A stretch of DNA of 64,000 bases, from positions 2,418,001 through 2,482,000 of the forward strand of contig CM114274.1 of NCBI GenBank assembly GCA_050084515.1, given 5' to 3'. The notes beneath the pieces are model-generated. The model was not told where the DNA came from. It saw nothing but the letters and a program-made list of their open reading frames with translations, and ran no database searches. This document shows, piece after piece, positions 21,866 to 33,239 of the stretch (position 1 is the first letter of the stretch; every line of letters starts with the position of its first letter). Made by a program: the position numbers and the translations under genes. Source of the stretch: Blasia pusilla. Lineage: Eukaryota; Marchantiophyta; Marchantiopsida; Blasiales.

Positions 21866-22067
21866 ATGTTAGAAAGATGTGATATTTTCTATCTGGAGTT
21901 GGGAGGATCCAACTACCAACTAGGGGGTGGTTGTGTGATCTCCATGTATATGTATGAGTTGATTTTTGCACATGTGTGGATTGACCCGTGTGTGGGGAAG
22001 ATCGGTGTTGTGTGGTGTAGATGTGACCAGCGATGTATGTTGTGTAGCGATATGTATACGCACAACA
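21866..22067 (+). repeat. 3' end of Gypsy element 1 (remnant of 3' LTR)
   Basis: About 200 bases from the end of the PHD frame to the element border. The last 80 or so bases (ATGTATGTTGTGTAGCGATA, then GTATACGCACAACA) match the end of the element 2 LTR at 55150-55195 and the block just before it at 54510-54557. The LTR start is absent here. The simplest reading is recombination between two copies of this terminal block that removed the rest of the 3' LTR. Confidence 0.65.
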
Positions 22068-23500
22068 ACCTGCCTTATGCCTATCATTCAGTGCCATCAA
22101 TTGAAGTTCCCTCGACATTGTAATCAACCGTGTATCATTGCCATTCACTCTCACATCTCCAAACATCCCGATCTTTGCTTGGGGATTAGTGCCTTGCCCC
22201 ACCTAGCTATTGAAGTCTCCTAGCAAGACTATGCTCCCCTTTGTCTGGAACCCAAGGCAATTAGTTTTCACACTATCAAATGCTACCTCTGTTACAGCAG
22301 CAGATTCACTGTTTGTAGGCATGTAAATACACCCAATGTACATATCTCACGTGTTGCACTCTACTCAGACTTTGACCCATATGTTGTGTTCATACTCGAG
22401 CCCTGTGTTGATGATTTCACACATGTCCACCATGAAGTCTCTGATGAAGAACCCGACACCCTTCATACCTTTGTTGTTGTCTGCCTGGGTGGTGCACATC
22501 TTTCCAAACCATGCATAGTGTGGTACATGGGGTATCTCCATTAACTTGGTTTCCCGAGTTTCCTGACCACCGCATATATGTATTTGATTTTTCAGCAAAA
22601 CTTCAGCAAACTCTAGCTGCTTCATTGCATTGGTCAATCCACAGAAGTTCCAGGTACGCAAACGGAGATCTTTAACTAAGTGGGTTGGGGGTTGGCGGGC
22701 ACACTTTTGGCATAGGTGTGGTTGCTTGCAATATGGAACCTCTTCATATGCAGGCTCTTCATTGCTCGTTCCTTGGAGAGCACTAAAGATATTAGGTGTG
22801 TAGATCACCAGCAGTTTGGTGGAGGTGGGTCTTTCCTTCAAGCTGGATCCACCCTTGACTACCATAGCCCTCCAGTTGTAGGCACGTCTTAGTTCTTGAG
22901 ACACCTGGTTTTTGTGGCAAGCCAAGTATTGGCCTCCTCTGCCCTTGATAGACGCCTTGAAGATGCCTTGAAGATACATTGACGGCCATTCATCTCTGAG
23001 TAACCCCAGTTGTAGCCAGGAATTCAAAGCCCAAAGTTGCGCACATGATCTTAAATGAGACAAAGTCTACTGTGGAACATACACTAAAATTGGTAATGGG
23101 GAACCGTGGTCTCCTCCTATAAATCATATTGAACTCTCTGCCCATATCCGAATTGCGGGGGGCCTTTGATCGTCTCACATAAACATGCCGGTATTCCCCA
23201 CCCAGCTTGGGGATGCTCAACTTTGGTATGCGCCTTTGATAGTGAATTGATACTCCTCACAAGCTTGAGAGGACGGAGGTTTGGCAAACACACACTAATC
23301 CACAGATTCCACACCTACCAACCAGGGGAACGACATCGCAAGCTCACAAGAGATTCCAACTACATAAATGGACAACTCGATAGAGAGTATTGCTATATTG
23401 CTTGCACACGGTTCACTCATTATAAGCTACCCATGAGTAGTGCTTTAGAACATGTCGTCCCAACATACCAAGACTGTCGGGACTTGTAGTTTTGGTGTTT
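22068..23500 (-). pseudogene. LINE 5' part: ORF1-like region and start of endonuclease
   Basis: The upstream half of the same LINE. A 232-residue frame (23063-22365) holds an ORF1-like region with a Cys cluster (YCKQPHLCQKCARQ), followed by the start of an AP-type endonuclease: RTWNFCGL, then HICGGQETRE with the catalytic Glu, and later LLGDFN (about 22215) after a stop. Further upstream frames to about 23220 continue the ORF1-like part but are broken. The endonuclease stops at 22068-22075 in the residues MALNDRHKAG. The next residues of the protein are found at 13800 on the far side of Gypsy element 1. Confidence 0.8.
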
Positions 23501-23513
23501 AAACCCAATCAGG

Positions 23514-23623
<110 letters not shown>

Positions 23624-23624
23624 G

Positions 23625-25890
23625 AAAGTTATATTTCCATTTAGGGAGGATAAAAGATGCATCGGCCTCAAGACCCAAAGGTTATATGAATATTTCAATA
23701 GACTTTTGTGACTTTTTTTTAAGAATTAAGATATAATTAGAAAATGATCTATGATAATGTAATAAAAAAAACTCTCTCATTAATAATGAATTTACAATCA
23801 CGTTGGATGTTTGTAGATTCCTATACAAAAGAAATTTTAGCATGAAGAATGTAATTATATGTTGTATAACTTTAAAGAGAGTACAAATGGCATTTTAGAG
23901 ATTTATATACTTGTACATGGTGATGATTCTGATGAAACAATCAAACAAATATATTGGACAAAAGAAATTAACAAAATTTCAATAATAATTAGGGCATGGT
24001 CGGTTACACGGGTTCTCACTTGAGTTCTTGACTTAATGCTTGAATTCCTTCTCTTGGATTTCTCACACCAAGCTCAATATGGAGCTCCACCAATTCTTCA
24101 AGCTCCCCAAATGCCCACTCTAATACTTTAGATCCCAAAACCTACATCGTTTAAACCTTAACTTCAAATAAAATTACATAAATAAATTTTGGGAGAGCTT
24201 GTGTTTCCTCATGATTGATGTCTCCAACTTGTGTCACAATATGTGGATGGTATAATGGTCTGTAAACAAGTGTTGCTGAATTTAGAAGAAAAGGTTATGC
24301 ACTTTCATAAAAAAATACTCCATATTTAATATTTACTACTAAGGGAGGATAGCTTCTTGATTTGTAAACACCTCTATGCTCAATACATAACGCTCGGGCA
24401 ACCAAATTTTTTTTCATAACATATACAAGAAGACGTTTTTTAAAGAATTTAAGATGATTATTGATCCCATGTAGAGCATTTGCCATACACTAGTTACCCG
24501 AAATAAGTAACATAGTCACTCTTTCTTCCTTAAAAGAAATAGAGAAAAAGAGTTCTCTTCTTCATGGGGCTCTTTTCCATAAACAATACATTCCTAATCT
24601 TCAATCATAGTATAGATTCAGCTAGTTTGGAAAAGGATTTCCACATAATAATACCCCTTCCTTAAAGATCAATATCAAATCATGTAAATCAAATATTTAT
24701 GAAAAGTAAAGTTGTTTTGGCGCGCTCCATACCCATTGTTCTACCTGAAACGGTCGACTAAGAATAAAATAAAACATGCTAGATGTGTAAATGCAATGAA
24801 TAACCATCTCGGACTTCCTTTTCCGCTTGCCCTATGGAAGCTCTTAGAAGACTATGGAAGGTATTTTGATCTTTTCCCTTTTATGTGAGAGTTGGAGGAC
24901 TATGGAGGAGGAGATGGAGGGACGTTTAGAATTTTGCTTGTAACTATTTCCGTTGTGATCCAATCTTTTCAATCTAAGGCCTACCATGTTCATCTTCTCG
25001 AGCTTGAACTTTGGGTTCTTCTTTTTTCCACTTAAGATGGATTTTTCCTAGGTTCTTGGGATCTTTGGACCTCCTTCTCTCCTAAACATGCTCATAGATT
25101 TCTAAACGTAATTTCACACATAGTGCTCTTCTTATAGTGTGATACTGGGTTATCATCGGTTTAAGGGATCCCTCTTACTTTTCTTGGTCTTTTGATATGG
25201 GCTTGGCCCAACACTATGAATTCATTCCCTCATAGCAGTTATCGTTGGGTGGCTCACTTTCTCCTCACATCCTTTTTTTTTTGGTTTCCAATTTATTTCA
25301 TAACTTTCTCCTAAGGTATCGGGTTTGGGCGTGTTTGGTCTTGTTTCGATCGTCTTGGCAAGCTCCTTTTTTTCATACCAAGCAGATTTTCTAGTCTTTC
25401 TTCCTTCTCTGTAGCTATGTATTTTTTTTACGGGGTTTTTTTTAGGTCAATTCCTCTCAAAATTCTTCCTTGCTCTTTCAACTCTTTATCTTACAATTTT
25501 GCATCTACATACGTTTGCTATCTCCTTAAGGACATTAGAAATTTATATTCTTGAATCAATTCTTCCGATACCATATAGATCACTTTTTCATTTCAATTAC
25601 TTTTTGTATTTCTTAAAGTAACTTTCAATCATAATTTTGTCATTGCATAATTTTTTCTCTCCATCTAAATTTCTTTTGGACGGATTCCACTACTTTTGTT
25701 CTGGTCATTATCCTCTTGCTTTCTCCAAATCACGTTTCATATGTCTTTCCTTGTCTTTGATGACTTGCCTACCTTTGCTTCTATGATGGAGTTGGATCCT
25801 CCATCTACTCCCTCCTACAACCATAACCTCTCCCCCTAGTTCATCTCCTCATCGTAGATGTCACCATTTTCCTCCAACTACTAATACATG
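23625..25890. other. No recognisable gene
   Basis: AT-rich DNA with many T-rich runs on the plus strand from about 25000. I see no coding domain, RNA gene or terminal repeat. The pyrimidine-rich part may be the 5' leader of the LINE that follows. Confidence 0.5.
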
Positions 25891-25961
25891 CATTACGTTC
25901 GTTACATTTCTTCCGGATTCTCCTCTTCTCCCCTCTTCGTCTTGTCCTATTAAGCCTAATC

Positions 25962-26327
25962 TTGGTCCATTATTACCAAATTCTTTTACTTTGCCATCCT
26001 CACATATCTCATCTGTGCCCTTGCTTCCAACTTCCATCTATTCTACCATTATCTCTCATCTCTCATCTTCCTCTTCCTCCTTCCCCAAACTACTTACCCC
26101 TTGATCGTCGTCCATCACCACCTCTTGCACCTTTCACCTCCTCTCCTTGTAACCCATCTACTTCTGCATTTGTGCCAAGAGTTTGTTGCATATCTTGTGG
26201 TAAGGAGTTTGCTCTTAATGGGATCAAAAGACATCAACGGTACTATCGATCCATGTATGGGCCTTCAATCCCTAACCCGATACCACCTCCAATTGCACTC
26301 CCCACAAAACTGCTTGGATTTGGTTAA
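25962..26327 (+). pseudogene. N-terminal zinc-finger part of the restriction-endonuclease LINE
   Basis: A 121-residue frame, Pro/Ser-rich at first, then CISCGKEFALNGIKRHQRYY: two Cys and one His of a C2H2 finger, with a Tyr where the second His is expected. R2-type LINEs carry such N-terminal fingers for DNA target recognition. The reverse transcriptase follows about 550 bases downstream on the same strand. Confidence 0.55.
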
Positions 26328-26889
26328 GCCAAATTGATCTCCTTCACTCTTTCCGTCCAGGTCTCCCTCGTCCTAGACTCTACACTCGCATTCCTATTGC
26401 TCTTTGTCCCATCACCCAAAGAAATTTGCTTTTCCCATTAGAAAGGTTAGTAAGAGATCCCACATATATGAATTCTTGGTATCTCTTGTTACTCTTCCCA
26501 CAATGGGTTTTAGTCCTTTCTCCAAGGAGTGGTGTGAAGGGTCATCGTGAAACCTCCACACATATTCAACGCCTTATGTGTGGGGATTGGAAGAATCTTC
26601 AGAACTGGCATATACTTTGAGCATAGGCCTTAGCTACGGCTCATCCCACTCAACATTCCAATCATGGAAGGCCTTCAATAGGGTTTCCACCTTTTGTGGA
26701 AGACTATACAACGGATCTTGACTTGGAGGTTTTCACAAGGGCTTTTCTTCATACTCCTCGCTTATCAATAAGCGGTCTATCAAGGATGGTTTTTAGCATC
26801 TCCGCAATTCAGCAAATGGCTTTATCTCTTTTCATGAGGTGTGTGCACATATTGCGGCAAATCATCTCCCATTCTCTACCTCTAGGCTC

Positions 26890-27530
26890 TTAAGGGCTTG
26901 TCGTTTGTTGGCTATGGATAAGCCTCCTTCAGGTGTCCACCCTTTGGCTATTGGAGAGGTTTTATACCGCTTGGTTAGTTGATCCCTGTGCTTGCAATTT
27001 CATCCTAACTTTAGTGCCCACTTATTTCCTCATCAATTTGGAGTGGCAACTCCTGATGGTTGTAAGGTTGTGGTGCATGGGATTCGATCCACTCTTGATA
27101 TTCATCCAAAGTGGGTAGCAATTCAAGCCAACGTGGCTAACGCATTCAATTCAATTTCTCGTTTAGCCATCTTTGAGGAGTTACATTGTGTAGGAGGACA
27201 ACTTGCGAGTCTCATTCCATTTTTTTGCTCCTTCTATGCTTATGATAAGCCCATTATTTATTCTCATCATGCTACTTCCGGGGAATATAGTATTCTCATT
27301 CATTTTGTGGCATGCATCAAGGTGGCCCACTCTTTGCTATTGCCCATTTTTGTGCCCTCTGAGCATCAACGCAAGCATTTCCATCTTATCTTTTCCCTTC
27401 TATTGCGGATGATACTCACATTATAGGTCCCCCTTCTGAAGTGGTTCCTAGTTATATCCATTTTGTGGAGCAACTCTCTTTATTAAACCTGAAAGTCCAA
27501 CCTAGTAAATATGGAGTATGGTCTCCTTCA
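26890..27530 (+). pseudogene. Reverse transcriptase of the restriction-endonuclease LINE
   Basis: Visible blocks: MDKPPSGVHPLAIGEVLYRL (about 26913-26972), FGVATPDGCKVVVHGIRSTL, the catalytic IQANVANAFNSISR (about 27120-27160; Asn where the first palm Asp is expected), QGGPLFAIAHFCAL (about 27319-27353) and the catalytic IADDTHIIGPP (about 27403-27435). Blocks are spread over three frames with stops, so the gene is dead. The function would be target-primed reverse transcription. Confidence 0.8.
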
Positions 27531-28033
27531 TGCCGTCCCTAAAAATTCACCCGCCTACTCTTGATTTTCCCATATGCATTGAAGGGGTTAGGGTTCTTGC
27601 AACTTCTTAGGGCCCAATTGGTTTCATCAACTATGTCTTGAAGTTCTTGGATGAGGCCCTTTTGAAAGATGTGGAATGAATTCATTTGTTACCTCATTTA
27701 GGGGATCCCTAAGTGGCTTATGAGATTCTCTCCCAATTTTTTCTAGGACGTCCTTCCTACCTTCTTCACACTTGTCCTCCCACTTCAAGGTTCTTACATC
27801 GATTGGCCTCTTTTGACGCTTCTATCTTGCCAGCTTTTGGTCAACTTCTTGACCCGAATACATTTGAGGGAGATGATGGTGTCTTGGCTTCACGACAAGC
27901 TATCTTTCCTATTTCTTTTGGAGAGGCGGGGCTTTCCTCCACTGTCGCATCTACTCCCACAGCCTTTTCGGGGAGTTGGGCGTTGGTAGCACAGATTATG
28001 GCTTGAAGGTTTCTCCAAGGAGAAACACCTATC

Positions 28034-28960
28034 TTGATAGATCACGTCGCCCATGTAGAGGAGGGGGGCCTATTATTTCAACAACAGCTGAAATCTGCCC
28101 GAGCTCTTCTTCCTCTTGCTACACAAGAAATTCTACCCCCTTTCAATCAGTTGATTATTGAAGGGCTTGATCGACTTCAAGAGCATATCTCCAAGAATTT
28201 GCACCAAATCAACTTTTCCAACATTCTCTCTAAGGCATCCTTTGACGCTCATCGAGCTCGTTTGTGTTCATGTGCGGGTATGGGAGTGGGGGTGTGGCTT
28301 ACTACAAATCCTCTTATTCTTCCATTTCATCTTCCTCGAAGTCTATTCTTGATAGCTTTGCGGTGACACCTTGGACTTCCCCATACTTCTCTGTTAGGTG
28401 TGCCAATTTGTGTATGTGGGGATCCCATTGATGCAAAGGGTATCCATATTCTCCTATGTGCATATGGTGGAGAACGAACGGCCACACATGATGTCATTAG
28501 AGAGGCGGTAGCATTGGTGGTTTGTACTACAAGGTACACCATTTGGCAAGAGCAGCTCCATGTCCTACCTTCAACGACATAAGTAACCTTTCGTCGGAGA
28601 GTTGATCTTGTTATGTCTCGGGGTGGATTCCAGACACTAGGTGATGTGGTGGTTGCGCATCAACCATGTTCTGACTTGGTGTGTCAAGCCGCATATACCA
28701 AAGATTCGGCGGCCGAAGCTGCACCAAAAATCAAAGAGTTAAGTTATGATGTGAGAGATGCGATTGATGGATTCATTCCTTTTGCAGTGGAAATATTCGG
28801 TCATTTATATGTGTCTTTTGATACTTTCCTGAAAACATGTGCTCACCACTCCTTGGAGAATCATCACCTTGCCCCTTCGCTTAGTCCTTCTCTCTCTGTA
28901 GTTACTAATTTTTTTCGGCAATGCATCTCAGTGGCCTTACAACGTGCATAAGCATTGGCA
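28034..28960 (+). pseudogene. Cys-His motif and restriction-like endonuclease of the LINE
   Basis: A helical stretch, then LGLPHTSLLG, CVCGDPIDAKGIHILLC (CX2C...HX3C; 28409-28459) and RTATHDVIREAVAL. After a TAA, RRVDLVMSRGGFQTLGDVVV gives the R-x-D...D spacing of the restriction-like endonuclease of R2-type LINEs (Pro before the first Asp is Val here). It is followed by AAEAAPKIKELSYDVRDA and FIPFAVEIFG, a conserved block of that endonuclease. The end is at about 28960, where TAA and TGA interrupt an ALQRA motif. The endonuclease nicks the target DNA. Confidence 0.7.
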
Positions 28961-28989
28961 TTGATACGTTGAGCGGAGGTGTTGGGGGG

Positions 28990-30180
28990 TTGCTTGCCTC
29001 GTCGTCTGTTCACATCTAACCAACCACTAATGTTCTTGTCAGATTTATTTATAACTATCAATCGTGTAGTTGGTGTTTGCGTTGGCTAGTTGCCATTTTC
29101 TTTTTGCATTCCATTACGCATTTTTAACTCTTTTTTTGAAATGTTATTACCTCTCTTTATCTCGTGTTGAGGTTTATTTTTATATTAAAATAAATATTTA
29201 GGTCTATGAAAGCTAATACGATTCACATGAGTCATACTATTCCAAGGGATATCCACTTTCTTTTTGCTGGCCAATCCAAAATCTGTATTCTTTTCATATT
29301 ATCTTCTGCATGAACCAACACCTTGATAATTATTTCTGTTTCCTAATTGTCAAGGAATATAATACGCGTGTCCATATTCATTTGGTTAATCTCAGATCCC
29401 ACCTCACGTGCTTTACCTTGTCCCGTTACCCGTATGTATTCTCGAAAATAAACCCACTTGAAGAGGTTAATGAAAGCGAAAAGGATCTTCCGGATTAAAA
29501 ATAAACACATCCCCTCTTTTACGCTTCCCCTAATGTGCAGCCAAGGAGACTATTTTCCTGGATTGACGTTATTATTATTACTACTACTATTTAAGTAGAA
29601 AGCTTTTTTCTCTTCTTGTTCCATCTAAAATGAGACCCGGTGAGAAATATGAAAAAAAAAACAATTCTTACGTGAAATTATATGTAAGTGGAATCCAGTG
29701 GACGGAGATGATCAGCCAATGAACTGCGCGGTCCCGGGTCTGCAGGAGAAACACAGCGCGCTGCTGTCGCAACCGGTGAGTGCATCTAGACAGGTATAGG
29801 TGGTCCGAGTGACCGCTCAGATACTTCGGCCGAACCGCTGGTTTTCCTGGTAATCTACTTACCAATAAGTAGTGGGTATTGAGATGGCGATAACAAAGGC
29901 CGTTCAATTTTAGACCTAACGTGTCCTGACAAGGAGTACTCTTCTGTCCTGTAAATTCAAGGCATGTGACAGGTCTTCCTCCCGATCGCGATTCGCTGGA
30001 TTCCCGAACGTAGGATCTGGCCCCCGATGCTAGCTCCGTCGTCCCTCGATAACGGCTGACATTTACGGGAAATTAAAAAATAATCGCAGGCTTTGTCCTG
30101 CCTGCTCGCCACGTTGCCCGATCCCCGCAGGTATCAGGAATGCCTGCCCTGCAATACAGTACACTGCCCCGGACCGCATA
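28990..30180. other. No recognisable gene
   Basis: AT-rich to 29680, then abruptly higher GC with many CpG from about 29690 to 30780. The GC-rich part has short ORFs on both strands that match nothing I know. It looks like less-methylated, low-copy sequence, but I cannot assign a function. Confidence 0.4.
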
Positions 30181-30185
30181 ACCTT

Positions 30186-30223
30186 CTTGGGGTGCGACCT
30201 GCTACGGCAGGTCGCACCCCAAG
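30186..30223. repeat. Perfect 17-bp inverted repeat with TACG loop
   Basis: Left arm 30186-30202 (CTTGGGGTGCGACCTGC), loop TACG at 30203-30206, right arm 30207-30223 the exact reverse complement. As RNA from the plus strand it would be a 17-bp hairpin closed by C(UACG)G, an unusually stable UNCG-type tetraloop. There is no T-run after it. Function unknown. Confidence 0.9.
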
Positions 30224-30229
30224 CACGAT

Positions 30230-32730
30230 CTCGTACGGGGTTCAAAGGTCGTCTAATCCAACGGCGGACCGTACCTTGTTTTTCTTTAATCGGACTGTGA
30301 GAAAAGAAATCACCCCAAAGAATCCACCGTCAACGCAAAGAAGCAGCGGCGTCCACCGTGGCAACTACTAGTGGTAATAAATGGCGTTCGCGTGTGATAG
30401 GGGTCAGTAGTGTTATAGCGGCGCCAATGGGCAGATCCGGTTACCACCCAGATTACGGATCGTTAAATTAGAACCGGAGATTTTTCTCTCTGCAGCAGGC
30501 CAAGGCATTGGTGCAATGGTGTAGGGCCCCTTTGGGGATGAAGCGTGCCTCATAAGTGGTTTGCAGCATTTCCGATTGGCGAAGGTCACCACAGGAAATC
30601 AGTGGATGCAGAGTCAATGCAGAAGTTGCTGCCTGACTGCCCGGCAAAAGAAAGTTTTGGGGAAATTTTGCCTCTTTTGGCTCCGCTATGAGGGACATAT
30701 TAAAGCGCGCATGTTCGGAAAGATCGGGCTCACGAGTAAACATAGCAGTTAAAAGTTTCATAAATCTGAGTTCGTCGCGGAATGAGTGGGAGTGGAGTAG
30801 TGGAATTACGTGAATTGTCTGTGTTCATTGATAATTATATTTCTTATGTTGAATTAATTTTTATAGGCATGATTAAAACAGTCTTTTAATGGTTGATTGG
30901 AGACAGTTTTGTGGTTGAATCGGATAATCATCATCTTTTAGTAGTATCCAATTATTTTCCATTACTCTCAAATTTTTTGATGTTATTTATAATCAATTTT
31001 GAATGATATTGTCATTGAAATGATACATCCATAAGGAGAATCATTTATTGGTTGAAGGAGGAGGGATGATTGTAAAATAAAGAGGCATTCTCCAACAATA
31101 ATTTTGATATAGATAGATATGAAATTGATTCACAATATGAAATTTTCGTCAAGGAAATAGCGAATGCGGGGGAACTTACTAGACGCTGCTCTCACAATTG
31201 AGGATGGCACTTTCGGCCGAGTATGAGGCTTGTGTCTAATCTATACCATGCATACATATATAAGAGCCCTCTCCCATAGGCACTCTCATATGGTCACTCT
31301 ATGAGAGTCAATCCATTGGACCATAATGAATATTAGTACTATCAATCCCAACTCCAAACCACACATGAATTTTGAGTATGGGGAAATTATTTTCGTGCGT
31401 AACTTTTTAGACGTAAAAATTCTTGCAACTAGGGGTTGCCAATACCTTGTGGTCCATGGGAGAGGCCCCTAAGAGCCGGATCCTATGGGCTCCTGAAATT
31501 GTACCGTCCATGCTATCATAGGTGGTCACCTAATGTTTTGGGCATAGAAACTTTCCAACGTCGCGACGACATTGGTTAATCAAACAAAAGAATTATTGGA
31601 AAAAAAAATTCAGTAATTTGTTGGAAAATTGTTCAATCTCGATACAATGAGGTCATCGCAACATGAGGAAAAGTTTGTGGGATTTGGTCTTAAGGGGTTC
31701 ATCCCTTGGGCCTTATTCTTTTGCGCCCAAAACAACTTGGCACAAAAAATGGCTATCATGTTGATAAATGATACCCTCTTACATATTCATCCTTAGGTTA
31801 GTGTGAGAGAGGTTGAAAATAAGTTAGAATAGACAGTGAACTTCAAAAAAAAATGAGCGCCTTTGGGTAGATCCAAACCCAAGACTTTTTGTAATGAGGG
31901 GCCACTACTCTAGAGTCTCTGCCTGAAGTATTTGGAAACAACAAATCACTTATTTTATTTTTCACAAAAAAGTGAAGACTCGTTAAAAAATGTGTTGATG
32001 AAAAACCCATCGAGAATACAAAGAGGAAGATTCAAAGAACCGAATACGTGAAGGCCATAACCATAACTCGGAAAAAGAAAAGGGGACAACCTCCGCACCG
32101 CTAAACTCACCAACAACAACATAAAAGGCCGTGACTACCCTTTAGGAACATGTGGCTAGACATCGAAAGAATGAATATTCTCGATCAACTAGAGTGGCTA
32201 CTGTCGGTAACGTGTGGAGTAACTTCCTCATCATGACTAGAAAATAAGTAACATGGGACGATAAGGCTTTCTTCTCTTCCTGGTCTGAAAGCCGGGGAGA
32301 AGACAGGAATCCTCTAAAATCTGAACTCACCGACAAATTATGCAGAGAAAGGAAGAGTGATATCGATGTGGGAGCCTGCATGTCTATCCCCTGATACGCT
32401 GTTGTCGTTGTACGGAATTTGACGTTTGCGAGAGATTATTATCATGACGTCTCGCAGGATTTGTTTTTTGCCATGTAATTTGCCATCGCGGTTACGCGGT
32501 ATACAGACATCCCATGCATGATTTTATTTTAGCGACAATAATCGAGCTGCTTTTTGAGCCCCAGACGTAAAGAGAGAGTGAGCGGGGAATAATTAGCGCG
32601 CACTCCTTGGACGTTTTTCGTAGCCCTCGCCGCTTTGTGCATGTGACTTTGGAGCTCGAACCCTGCGCAATCGATCGACTATGTTCTCTTAGGTCATGCG
32701 ATCTCTTAGCTTTTCCCATGTGAGAGAGTC
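30230..32730. other. No recognisable gene
   Basis: GC-rich to about 30780, including a 97-residue open frame on the minus strand (30468-30761) with no recognised domain. AT-rich from there to about 32390, then GC-rich again. Nothing here can be assigned. Confidence 0.4.
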
Positions 32731-32732
32731 GT

Positions 32733-33221
32733 TTGCGGTTGGTTTCGTCGGAGACTGTTGCTGTCCACGCAGTCGAGCCTTGCGGGGTCCACAGCGAATG
32801 GGCGCCTGAAGCGTGGACGATAAGACGAGCGATAATTTGTTTGGCGTCTCGGCTAAATTTACCGGGACGATGTTTGGAGAATGAAGATCGGGTTGGTACT
32901 ACTTGGTTCGTTGGTAGTTACTGCTCCGAACTGTGCCAAACCCCAACTTCACACTCACGCAAATCGACCAAAAAAAGAAAAACCAAGCGAGGGAAGTCTC
33001 ACGGATTTAATGCGGAGGGGAGGACTACAAAAGCGTCACTAAGGACAAAACCGGAAGATGTTGGCACCAAAGCTCGGACAGAATCGGCGTCCCTTTTCAA
33101 GGCCGTCGATTCTGGTGTGCTGGATCATTCGACGGGAAGGAAGTTGGCTGGGAAACTCGAAAACTGGCAGTCGGCAGCTTACGTATTGAGTTCCCGGGAA
33201 ATATTTAAGCTTACGTACTAG
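32733..33221 (+). CDS. Hypothetical 162-residue ORF
   Basis: An open frame of 162 codons in a locally GC- and CpG-rich island. It has no ATG at its start (it opens with TTG). The middle is very basic (RKSTKKRKTKRGKSHGF). No domain is recognised and there is no supporting neighbour. It may be chance in a CpG-rich stretch or an old exon. I would not call it a gene without transcript evidence. Confidence 0.12.
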   Translation: MRLVSSETVAVHAVEPCGVHSEWAPEAWTIRRAIICLASRLNLPGRCLENEDRVGTTWFVGSYCSELCQTPTSHSRKSTKKRKTKRGKSHGFNAEGRTTKASLRTKPEDVGTKARTESASLFKAVDSGVLDHSTGRKLAGKLENWQSAAYVLSSREIFKLTY

Positions 33222-33239
33222 TGCGGCATGCCCGTGCCA

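Larger units (their letters stand above)
13807..22067 (+). mobile_element. Gypsy element 1, with DNA methyltransferase and PHD finger
   Basis: An 8.26-kb Ty3/Gypsy element with order gag, protease, C5 DNA methyltransferase, reverse transcriptase, RNase H, integrase, PHD finger. It starts with TGTCACATCTG and ends with GTATACGCACAACA. The flanking bases are ACTT at 13803-13806 and ACCT at 22068-22071, a 4-bp target duplication with one C/T difference (5 bp, AACTT/AACCT, is equally possible). Removing the element restores the reading frame of the LINE endonuclease in which it sits, so both ends are firmly placed. The two ends are not alike: the left end matches the start of the LTR of element 2, and the right end matches only the last part of that LTR. 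The 3' LTR is therefore collapsed. All coding parts carry stops or frameshifts. Confidence 0.9.
25900..28990 (+). mobile_element. LINE with C-terminal restriction-like endonuclease, decayed
   Basis: A plus-strand non-LTR retrotransposon with a C2H2-type zinc finger at the N-terminus (26180-26240), a reverse transcriptase (about 26890-27500), a Cys-His motif (28400-28475) and a PD-(D/E)XK-like endonuclease (about 28590-28860). This order is that of R2-like, site-specific LINE clades and differs from the AP-endonuclease LINE at 10874-23500. There are many TAA and TGA stops at likely Gln and Arg codons plus frameshifts. No target duplication or tail was identified, so borders are approximate. 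Confidence 0.75.

Noticed and set aside
30468-30761. 97-residue minus-strand ORF as a gene
   Set aside because: No recognisable domain or signals; kept only as a mention in the regional note.
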